A DNA stretch of 9,424 nucleotides. It comes from CAYVTD01 sp964577665 (GTDB lineage Bacteria; Bacteroidota; Ignavibacteria; Kapaibacteriales; UBA2268). Within the stretch, counting starts at the first letter, position 1; every line of letters starts with the position of its first letter. The position numbers were made by a program, and so were the translations under genes. Location: positions 1 to 9,424 of the forward strand of contig CAZOBD010000159.1 of NCBI GenBank assembly GCA_964577665.1, in the 5' to 3' direction. Below the pieces are notes generated by a model. The model was not told where the DNA came from, ran no database searches, and saw only the letters and a program-made list of their open reading frames with translations. Shown here piece after piece: positions 1-4,643 of this stretch.

Positions 1-57
1 CAACATGGGGTAAACACAATAATAAGAATTACTCCGCTTACCCCAGACACGTTGGCA
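1..57 (+). repeat. right half of an attC-like site, cut by the window edge
   Basis: Bases 1-54 are identical to 706-759 and to 1816-1869, the right arms of two complete attC-like sites further on. The segment contains the right stem arm (31-50) and the GTT box at 51-53. The cassette boundary should lie between G51 and T52. The left arm is outside the window, so I cannot tell whether it belongs to another copy of the gene-less cassette seen at 630-756. It shows that the cassette array continues to the left. Confidence 0.8.
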
Positions 58-629
58 TTAATAAGTAATAATTAAAATAGGATAAGATATGAGCAAATCA
101 GCAAAAAGTGTTTTCATTTATGGCATATTCTATGCATTTAATGGGCTAATGCTACTATTAGCACCTAATGTTCTGCTTAATTCTCTGGGGATCGAGCCTA
201 CAACAGAAGTATGGATTAGACTTGCGGGTATTTTATTATCTGCCATTGCCATCTATTATATCCTTGCGGCTAAATATGAGCTTATTGTGGTCATGAAGGC
301 AACAGCTTTCATTCGATTTACAATCATTTTTTTCTTTACCGCTTTTGTCTTATTTGACATGGTTTCTTCGAGCATAATCATAATCTCGGTAATAGACTTT
401 TTAGGAGGTGCCTGGACTTTCTTGATGTTAAAAAAAGAAGGTCATTTTGTACGAAGCAAACAATAAAATAGTTGTGACACCGAAATGAAAGATTAATACT
501 AATGCCAACACTGTATAAGCGTAATGCGGGCTGAACTGCTAAAATTGAGCATTTTTTGCTCCTAAGAAACATTGCGGTAGGCGGACAGTGAATTTCTCTG
601 AAATGCCGCACTACGCTTATACTTGACCG
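52..629 (+). mobile_element. integron-like gene cassette 1 (membrane protein cassette)
   Basis: This 578-bp unit runs from the GTT box at 51 to the GTT box at 629. Its first bases with the preceding G (GTTGGCATTA, 51-60) are exactly complementary to the start of the inverted repeat at its far end (TAATGCCAAC, 500-509). That is the defining property of integron cassettes, because both pieces come from one attC site in the circular form. It carries one gene (89-466) reading towards its attC. No promoter was recognised in the 37 bases before the gene, so transcription from outside the cassette is possible. This is inferred from structure; there is no integrase in the window. Confidence 0.75.
89..466 (+). 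CDS. small four-helix integral membrane protein (cassette-borne)
   Basis: A 125-residue, very hydrophobic protein with four probable membrane helices at about residues 7-26, 42-62, 72-90 and 94-114 and short polar loops. The C-terminus is basic (KKEGHFVRSKQ) and the N-terminus is MSKSAKS, with no cleavable signal peptide. It resembles the many uncharacterised small membrane proteins of Bacteroidota, but I cannot assign a named family or function. The ATG follows an AGGATAAG stretch about 8 bases upstream, a usable ribosome-binding site. It is the only gene of cassette 1 and ends 36 bases before that cassette's attC. The ORF on the opposite strand (378-653) covers the attC and is a shadow. Confidence 0.8.
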   Translation: MSKSAKSVFIYGIFYAFNGLMLLLAPNVLLNSLGIEPTTEVWIRLAGILLSAIAIYYILAAKYELIVVMKATAFIRFTIIFFFTAFVLFDMVSSSIIIISVIDFLGGAWTFLMLKKEGHFVRSKQ

Positions 630-635
630 TTGTCC
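503..635 (+). repeat. attC-like recombination site of cassette 1
   Basis: A 133-base imperfect inverted repeat. The left box TGCCAAC (503-509) is followed by a 3-base unpaired spacer and the stem arm GTATAAGCGTAATGCGG (513-529). The right arm (about 605-621) is its complement with one mismatch, followed by a 6-base spacer and the right box GTTGTCC (629-635). The AAC and GTT triplets with unpaired spacers inside them match the R''-L''...L'-R' plan of attC sites. The roughly 75-base loop contains a small GAGCA/TGCTC hairpin (547-561). Only the GTT of the GTTRRRY consensus is kept, and I could not clearly place extrahelical bases. Confidence 0.75.
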
Positions 636-756
636 TGAATTCGCTCCGCTCATTCAGGACAACGTGTCTGGGGTAAGCGGGGAGTCCGCTTAAGCGAACT
701 CTGTACAACATGGGGTAAACACAATAATAAGAATTACTCCGCTTACCCCAGACACG
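630..756 (+). mobile_element. gene-less cassette consisting almost only of an attC site
   Basis: A 127-bp unit between the GTT boxes at 629 and 756. Its start (GTTGTCCTGAAT, 629-640) is fully complementary to the sequence before its own stem (ATTCAGGACAAC, 652-663), leaving 11 bases between the two. The rest is the attC stem-loop. There is no room for a gene and no ORF of note. Bases 640-761 recur without a mismatch at 1750-1871, and its last 54 bases recur at 1-54, so this mini-cassette or its attC is present up to three times in the first 1.9 kb. I see no clear promoter in it. Confidence 0.72.
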
Positions 757-762
757 TTGTGC
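657..762 (+). repeat. attC-like site of the gene-less cassette (copy 1)
   Basis: The left box GGACAAC (657-663) and right box GTTGTGC (756-762) enclose a strong stem. AACGTGTCTGGGGTAAGCGG (661-680) is perfectly complementary to 739-758. The stem then continues as AGT/ACT, with two extra Gs on the left side that could be extrahelical bases. The loop is about 50 bases. Unlike attC1 it has no evident unpaired spacer next to the GTT box, so it is a less typical attC. Confidence 0.7.
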
Positions 763-814
763 AAAATGCTGGCAGCAGACACCAAGTAGGTAGCTAATCT
801 TGAAAAAATAGAAT

Positions 815-822
815 TATCTTTG
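815..822 (+). promoter_or_regulatory. possible Bacteroidota-type -7 element ahead of the Fic gene
   Basis: TATCTTTG fits the TAnnTTTG -7 consensus of the Bacteroidetes primary sigma factor. It ends 8 bases before the Fic ATG, so a transcript started from it would have almost no leader. A TTG at 800-802 is too close (12 bases) to be a proper -33 element, so the promoter is only half supported. Confidence 0.35.
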
Positions 823-830
823 TAAATATT

Positions 831-1616
831 ATGTGGAAAGAATTAGAAATATTAAAAAAGGAATATCTTGAAATGGGATTATCGAAAGCCATTGATTATG
901 AAAAGTTTTTAATGATTTCAATTGTATATAATTCAACGAAGATAGAGGGATGTTCGCTAACTGAGAATGATACTAAATTATTGTTGGAGAATAATATAAC
1001 AGCAAAAGGAAAGCCATTAACTGATCACATGATGGTTAAAGACCATTATTCCGCATTTATGTTTCTTAAAGAGATTTCAAAGCAGAAACAAAAGGTTAGT
1101 ATTGATTTGATTAAACAAGTTGCAGGACTTGTGATGAAAAATACTGGTGGATTAGTAAATACAATGACAGGTACATTTGATACTTCGTTAGGTGATATAC
1201 GAAAAGCTCAAGTCTATGTTGATAAAAAGTATTTTCCTGATTTTTCTAAGGTTGAGGATTTATTGATTAAACTGATTGATAATATCAATCAAAGATTAGA
1301 TGATGTTACTGATAATGAGATATTAAAATTATCTGCAGATATTCATTATAATTTGGTTAATATTCATCCTTTTGGGGATGGAAATGGTAGGACATCAAGA
1401 TTGATGATGAATTATATACAAATGTATCATCAAGAACCATTGATTAAAATATTTACTGAGGACAGAGCAGAGTATATTGACGCATTGAATAAAACTGAAG
1501 AGGAGGAGGATATTTCAATATTTAGAGATTTTATTTGCAGTCAACAGATTAAATTTTATAAAGCTGAATTAGAGAAGTTTAGGAGAAAGGATAAAGGATT
1601 TAATTTGATGTTTTAA
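831..1616 (+). CDS. Fic-domain protein, class II self-inhibited AMPylator type
   Basis: A 261-residue Fic protein. The catalytic motif HPFGDGNGRTSR lies at residues 179-190, matching the HxFx(D/E)GNGRxxR signature; His179 is the general base and Asp183 binds the metal. An N-terminal STKIEG (residues 35-40) matches the (S/T)xxxE(G/N) inhibitory-helix motif, with Glu39 expected to block ATP until relieved. This makes it a class II Fic protein. The segment GDIRKAQVYV (121-130) fits the flap region that docks the target. The family usually transfers AMP from ATP to a hydroxyl side chain of a target protein; this target is unknown. The gene is the sole cargo of an integron-like cassette, and no separate antitoxin gene is present. 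The protein is complete and the start at 831 suits family length. Confidence 0.92.
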   Translation: MWKELEILKKEYLEMGLSKAIDYEKFLMISIVYNSTKIEGCSLTENDTKLLLENNITAKGKPLTDHMMVKDHYSAFMFLKEISKQKQKVSIDLIKQVAGLVMKNTGGLVNTMTGTFDTSLGDIRKAQVYVDKKYFPDFSKVEDLLIKLIDNINQRLDDVTDNEILKLSADIHYNLVNIHPFGDGNGRTSRLMMNYIQMYHQEPLIKIFTEDRAEYIDALNKTEEEEDISIFRDFICSQQIKFYKAELEKFRRKDKGFNLMF

Positions 1617-1626
1617 TTAGCACTTT

Positions 1627-1748
1627 GCACAACACGCGGTATAGTTAATTGCCGGTGAGTGGGTATTCGAGTGGCACAGCTCGTATCAAAAGTAGTCGTA
1701 ACTTGATAGGAAAGTGCTTCGAAATCGGCAACTAACCATACCGCCAAC
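1627..1748 (+). repeat. attC-like site of the Fic cassette, right box lost
   Basis: The left box GCACAAC (1627-1633) is followed by a 2-base spacer and the arm 1636-1654. The right arm 1726-1744 pairs with it apart from two transition mismatches (A/G and T/G type). After the right arm one expects a spacer and GTT, but the sequence reads CAACCTTCGC and joins the second copy of the gene-less cassette at 1750. Restoring 11 bases (GTTGTCCTGAA, as found at 629-639) after CCGCCAACC would recreate both the right box and the start of the neighbouring cassette. The site therefore looks complete once and damaged now. Confidence 0.65.
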
Positions 1749-1749
1749 C

Positions 1750-1871
1750 TTCGCTCCGCTCATTCAGGACAACGTGTCTGGGGTAAGCGGGGAGTCCGCT
1801 TAAGCGAACTCTGTACAACATGGGGTAAACACAATAATAAGAATTACTCCGCTTACCCCAGACACGTTGTG
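1750..1871 (+). repeat. second copy of the gene-less attC cassette (122 bp identical)
   Basis: Identical by eye to 640-761 along all 122 bases. It includes the left box GGACAAC (1767-1773), the 20-base perfect stem (1771-1790 with 1849-1868) and the right box GTTGTGT (1866-1872). The cassette's own first 11 bases are missing, so its left boundary can no longer be cut at the normal place. Perfect identity over non-coding DNA suggests recent duplication or re-insertion. Confidence 0.8.
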
Positions 1872-2030
1872 TGGCAATTTTATAACGACCGTGCAAAAAA
1901 TATTTTTAGTTCAATAGACAAAAAACAATAAATGAAATGACAACAACAGAAACAGTAACAATAATTGGTATCGGACTGACATTCTTCGTTGGTGTTTTTA
2001 ATCTAATCACTACTTTTCGTAATGTTTCCA
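1867..2030 (+). mobile_element. truncated gene cassette (left part only)
   Basis: A new cassette starts at T1867 after the GTT box (GTTGTGTGGCAATT). The matching end sequence, which would read like GCCACACAAC, is not found in the rest of the window, and no attC follows. The cassette sequence seems to stop around 2025-2031, where a hairpin-bearing repeat begins. The array therefore ends here by truncation. Confidence 0.5.
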
Positions 2031-2128
2031 TCTCATTCCCAAACTCCGATTTGGGAATGAGCTTTTCTTTCAAAACTCTGTTTTGCATTAACTCTCAAAT
2101 AATCATCCCCTTGGGTGATTTTCGATAA
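1937..2128 (+). pseudogene. truncated start of a small membrane protein (cassette gene remnant)
   Basis: The ATG at 1937 begins MTTTETVTIIGIGLTFFVGV and runs to about residue 29 (TFRN) as one hydrophobic segment with a short polar start, a common beginning for small single-span cassette proteins. From about residue 30 the frame runs into the palindrome at 2032-2061 and low-complexity sequence, and the remaining residues do not look like protein. I read it as the 5' piece of a gene cut off with its cassette. The downstream part of the ORF (to 2128) is probably accidental. Function unknown. Confidence 0.45.
2032..2061 (+). terminator. 12-bp hairpin followed by T-rich stretch
   Basis: CTCATTCCCAAA (2032-2043) pairs perfectly with TTTGGGAATGAG (2050-2061) around a 6-base loop, and CTTTTCTTTC follows on the + strand. 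It could stop rightward transcription coming out of the cassette array. It may equally be one copy of a dispersed palindromic repeat; this window cannot decide. Confidence 0.45.
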
Positions 2129-2375
2129 TCATGGGTGTTTCGTCTCGCTTTTTACAGGCTGTACCGTAAATTATCTTAATTTCCAAAATTATATCAACAT
2201 AGCGGGACTTCCGGCGCTGCATCAAACAGTCTGCTCTGCTTAACACGCGATTACGGCTTTTACTATTGTTTTCTTTCCAGTATGAAAACTTCAACAATTG
2301 TTTTAAAATAAAAATATTATGATTATATTTGATTTAGGTATTTTTTTGTGAATAAAATGAAAGATAAAGAAAAGA
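2062..2375. other. gene-less stretch between cassette array and sulfotransferase
   Basis: About 310 bases without a convincing gene. It holds the first copy of a diverged repeat (2098-2145) and then AT-rich sequence. A 64-codon ORF on the minus strand (2103-2297) has no recognisable family and ends in the repeat. I looked for the missing attC end of the truncated cassette here and did not find it. Confidence 0.5.
2098..2145 (+). repeat. diverged direct repeat, copy 1 (left of sulfotransferase)
   Basis: Begins AATAATCATCCCCTTG and matches 3504-3550 in the same orientation at about 38 of 48 positions with one gap. The two copies enclose the sulfotransferase gene. Confidence 0.5.
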
Positions 2376-3143
2376 TTGCTTTTAAATTACTTAAATATTA
2401 TTTCAAGATATTTTGTTTTAGGAATAAGACGCAGCCTGAGAAAGAAAGGTTTTCTCAGTGAAAACAAGATTGAAGACACCGTATTGGTTTCTTATCCCAA
2501 ATCCGGCAGGACATGGATAAGAGTGGTTTTGGACTATCTTGGTATTGATATTAATTATGACCATGATGCCGCAGCAATAGCATATCATCCGAAAAAAGAT
2601 TATTCTGATCTTAACATTGACGAAAATAAATATGAAGATAAAAAAGTGATTCTTTTAATCAGAGACCCCAGGGATGTTGTCGTCTCAAGTTATTTCCATG
2701 CCGTTTACAGACAAAATGTTTTCAACGGCAGCATATCTGATTTCATACGAAGCAAAAAATTCGGCATCCACAAAATTATTGATTTTCAAAAAAAATGGAT
2801 TTCCTCCGCCGATATTCCGCAGGATTTTATTTGTTTTAAATATGAAGATTTAAAAGAGCAGCCCGTAGATTGTTTTAAAACGTTAATTGATTTTATTGAT
2901 GATAAGAAAATACCGGAAAAGAAAATAAGAAAGACGGTTAATCTATTCAGCTTTCAAAATATGAAAAAATACGAGGAAAAGGGGATATTCAGATTGCGCT
3001 ACGGCAGAATTTTGAAACCTGCTGATAATTCAAATAATAATTCATATAAAGTGAGAAAAGGCAAAGCGGGAGCTTATAAGGATTATCTCGGCAAAGAAGA
3101 TATAAATTACTGCGATAAGATTATTTCTGAAAGAAACTTCTGA
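2376..3143 (+). CDS. PAPS-dependent sulfotransferase family protein, uncertain start
   Basis: About 255 residues of the sulfotransferase family (PF00685 type), which moves a sulfuryl group from PAPS to a hydroxyl or amine acceptor. The 5'-phosphosulfate-binding loop YPKSGRTW is at residues 40-47. The 3'-phosphate-binding segment has RDPRD (96-100) with serines at 104-105, and the C-terminal RKGKAG (227-232) is the usual RKGxxG nucleotide contact. The acceptor is unknown. The frame has no ATG before the PSB loop; the annotated start is a TTG at 2376. An ATG at 2357 opens another frame (34 codons, starting MKDKEKIAFK, ending at a TGA just after 2458), so a small frameshift may have damaged the 5' end. 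The C-terminus (SERNF) is perhaps slightly short for the family. It stands alone between repeats, which suggests transfer. Confidence 0.85.
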   Translation: MLLNYLNIISRYFVLGIRRSLRKKGFLSENKIEDTVLVSYPKSGRTWIRVVLDYLGIDINYDHDAAAIAYHPKKDYSDLNIDENKYEDKKVILLIRDPRDVVVSSYFHAVYRQNVFNGSISDFIRSKKFGIHKIIDFQKKWISSADIPQDFICFKYEDLKEQPVDCFKTLIDFIDDKKIPEKKIRKTVNLFSFQNMKKYEEKGIFRLRYGRILKPADNSNNNSYKVRKGKAGAYKDYLGKEDINYCDKIISERNF

Positions 3144-3220
3144 AAATAATTATTATTCCCAATTTTTGTTTAAACTAAAATTTATTTTTAAGAGATAAAA
3201 TATCCAAAGGTTTTAACCTT

Positions 3221-3241
3221 CCGAAGGCTTAGAACCTTCGG
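3221..3241 (+). terminator. short CCGAAGG hairpin downstream of sulfotransferase
   Basis: CCGAAGG (3221-3227) pairs with CCTTCGG (3235-3241). The sequence resembles the longer hairpin at 4595-4625, so the two belong to one palindromic family. It lies about 80 bases after the sulfotransferase stop and could end its transcript, but no U-tract follows. Confidence 0.35.
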
Positions 3242-3277
3242 CTGACACTACCCGAATTTTAAAGAATCCCACCCCTG

Positions 3278-3301
3278 CCCTCCCTTTTAAAAAAGGGAGG
3301 G
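3278..3301. repeat. GC-rich palindrome (CCCTCCCTTTT stem)
   Basis: CCCTCCCTTTT (3278-3288) and AAAAGGGAGGG (3291-3301) form a perfect 11-bp stem with a 2-base loop. The style matches the inverted pair at 4511-4563: a CCCTCCC palindrome accompanied by a CTAGGGNGGG tail, here at 3340-3347 after the second palindrome. Confidence 0.6.
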
Positions 3302-3503
3302 AAAAAAGACGAAATATTTCGCCCTTATTTATAAGGGGGCTAGGGGGATCTTCTTTTTCAGAAAAACATTTCTACTACACTTTTTTTACTCAAATATTCC
3401 TTTTTTGAAATTTTCAGGTAATGTCAGGAGCCGGGGAGGGATCTTTTACGGTTTTTCATTTACAATACGTTTTTTTCTTCAATATAGGGCAAATCTACCA
3501 AAA

Positions 3504-3550
3504 AATAATCATCCCCTTGTGTCATTCACCAAATCATGTATGTTTCATCT
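3504..3550 (+). repeat. diverged direct repeat, copy 2 (right of sulfotransferase)
   Basis: Same orientation as 2098-2145; shares AATAATCATCCCCTTG, then AATCATG and TGTTTC blocks. It ends about 50 bases before the T9SS gene. Confidence 0.5.
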
Positions 3551-3601
3551 GTTTATTAACTTCTGTGATATTTTTATCATGCTGATTTATGTTAAACAAA
3601 C

Positions 3602-4249
3602 TTACTTTACGACAAATTTTTTCAAAACAGCTTTCTGTCCGCTTATTATTTTCAGATAATAAACACCAGGAGCCAATCCCGTTACATCAAAATTAATCAG
3701 ACTGCCTGTAACTCTTTTAGCAAGAATCCTTTCTCCAATTGGATTAAAAACATTGGCAATGGCATCGCTGACGATGTATTCTTTTGGAAATTCGACCGAT
3801 ATTTTGTCCTCTGCCGGATTGGGATAGAGCTTTACTTCCGAGGGGTAATACTCATATTTGACCGATTCGACGGTGCCGCAGTTTACTTCTTTGGTATATG
3901 CGTGCATTGCGCAGTTAAGCGGCATCATATCGTCCAGCAGGCTGTTGAACCAGTAAGGCTGGTCGTTTTCCACCTTGGGATTGTCGGGAATTACCATCAA
4001 ACCGATAAAAAACATTTCCGGGTCGGGATGCTGGTCGAAATACTTACCTGAGTAGCTGCTGCCCTTCAAAGACGCTATCATCTCATCTGAATCTATCCAG
4101 TCCTTTACGTCGATAGTCATTTTCGGCTCATAAGGAAGTATTTCCAACAGTGCCGAAAAAGGAATCTCAATTACCTGAGTGCCGATTATTTTCACTTTTG
4201 TTACGGCATAGGCATTTGTTTTTGAGCCGTCTTCAGAACGAAAGCACAT
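3602..4249 (-). CDS. T9SS type A sorting-domain protein, 5'-truncated, probably a remnant
   Basis: 215 codons. The last 75 residues or so form a Por/T9SS type A C-terminal sorting domain: the YPNP motif (about residues 141-144), the repeating beta-strand pattern, LAPGVYYLKI, and the basic end KKFVVK. Such domains guide Sec-exported proteins through the outer membrane by type IX secretion. The N-terminal 130 or so residues are of no family I recognise, and the protein starts MCFRSEDGSK without any signal peptide, which a T9SS cargo needs. The ATG at 4249 lacks a ribosome site, whereas 11 bases upstream an ATG with a good one begins a signal-peptide-like sequence in another frame (see 4201-4260). 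An in-frame stop lies at 4298-4300. Most likely an internal deletion joined the gene's start to its 3' part out of frame. Confidence 0.75.
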   Translation of the reverse strand: MCFRSEDGSKTNAYAVTKVKIIGTQVIEIPFSALLEILPYEPKMTIDVKDWIDSDEMIASLKGSSYSGKYFDQHPDPEMFFIGLMVIPDNPKVENDQPYWFNSLLDDMMPLNCAMHAYTKEVNCGTVESVKYEYYPSEVKLYPNPAEDKISVEFPKEYIVSDAIANVFNPIGERILAKRVTGSLINFDVTGLAPGVYYLKIISGQKAVLKKFVVK

Positions 4250-4260
4250 AATTTTTTCAT
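4201..4260 (-). pseudogene. orphaned signal-peptide start of the T9SS gene, out of frame
   Basis: The minus strand reads CGGAGCTTTTATG: a GGAG ribosome site 5 bases before the ATG at 4258-4260, then MKKLCAFVL, a normal start for a Sec signal peptide. After about nine residues the frame turns unnatural (KTAQKQMPMP) and stops at 4201-4203. The following T9SS coding sequence is in a different frame. This fits the original 5' end being fused to an internal part by deletion. Confidence 0.5.
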
Positions 4261-4510
4261 AAAAGCTCCGTAAAATGTTAATAAAATATGGAAAGAACTA
4301 TTTCGGTAAAGACTTACTTACTTTAGTTTAAAAATTATAGTCGAAAATACCAATTTTTTTGAAAAATAATTGCATTTATTTATATACGTATTTTTTTTTG
4401 AAAGTACAAAAAACGGTCTCCACTTACAAAGCAGAGCCCGTCATGTCTTTAAAAAAATTAAATTTCTAAATCTTCTGTAAAACAAACCAGCCGCCCATAC
4501 CGTATCCCGG

Positions 4511-4575
4511 CCCTCCCCAAGGGGAGGGTGATTAATGATGTAGTACCCTCCCCTTGGGGAGGGCTAGGGTGGGGC
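4511..4575. repeat. inverted pair of CCCTCCCC palindromes (REP/BIME-like)
   Basis: Two 18-base palindromes, 4511-4528 (centre AA) and 4546-4563 (centre TT), so the second is the reverse complement of the first. 17 bases separate them, and the second is followed by CTAGGGTGGGGC. Paired, inverted short palindromes between genes are the layout of REP/BIME elements. A related palindrome is at 3278-3301. Confidence 0.65.
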
Positions 4576-4594
4576 TTAAAATAAATAGAAGCAG

Positions 4595-4625
4595 CCTTCC
4601 GAAAGCTCCAAGAACTTTCGGAAGG
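4595..4625 (-). terminator. hairpin after the NTPase gene
   Basis: CCTTCCGAAAG (4595-4605) and CTTTCGGAAGG (4615-4625) form a perfect 11-bp stem with a 9-base loop, 18 bases after the stop codon on the minus strand. CTGCTTCTATTTATTTT follows in the direction of transcription. It probably acts as terminator, though a shorter relative at 3221-3241 shows that it belongs to a repeat family. Confidence 0.6.
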
Positions 4626-4643
4626 TTTAAGCGTGAAAAAGAA

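Larger units (their letters stand above)
757..1749 (+). mobile_element. integron-like gene cassette 3 (Fic cassette)
   Basis: Starts after the GTT box at 756. The start GTTGTGCAAA (756-765) is exactly complementary to TTTGCACAAC (1624-1633) at the end, and the match continues for 13 of 14 bases. This pairs the cassette with its own attC stem (1627-1744). The cassette carries one gene, a Fic protein, and a possible promoter of its own. The right boundary is approximate because the GTT box expected near 1749 is missing. Confidence 0.72.
3144..3601. other. repeat-rich gene-less stretch after the sulfotransferase
   Basis: Some 460 bases with no credible gene; the 84-codon ORF at 3405-3659 only reads through repeats and the back of the T9SS gene. 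Contents: a CCGAAGG/CCTTCGG hairpin (3221-3241), a perfect 11-bp-stem palindrome (3278-3301), a weaker palindrome CCCTTAT/ATAAGGG (3322-3337) followed by CTAGGGGGAT, and the second diverged direct repeat (3504-3550). Confidence 0.6.
4261..4643. other. gene-less stretch between T9SS remnant and NTPase gene
   Basis: About 380 bases, very AT-rich to 4480, then an inverted pair of CCCTCCCC palindromes and a hairpin just after the NTPase gene. No ORF of interest. The left part would have held the promoter of the T9SS gene; no clear promoter was recognised. Confidence 0.5.

Noticed and set aside
378..653. 91-codon ORF on the minus strand
   Set aside because: It covers the antisense of the cassette-1 gene and the attC stem-loop; no protein-like character.
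1..2030. Reading the stem-loop repeats as ends of an insertion sequence
   Set aside because: No transposase is present, the stems differ in sequence between units, and the unit-specific start/end complementarity is explained by cassettes and not by transposon ends.
1906..2088. 60-codon ORF on the minus strand
   Set aside because: Antisense to the cassette gene start; much of it reads the 2032-2061 palindrome.
2103..2297. 64-codon ORF on the minus strand
   Set aside because: No recognisable family or ribosome site; it runs into the diverged repeat at 2098-2145. It could be a decayed gene but cannot be supported.
3405..3659. 84-codon ORF on the plus strand
   Set aside because: Composed of repeat sequence and the antisense of the T9SS sorting domain.
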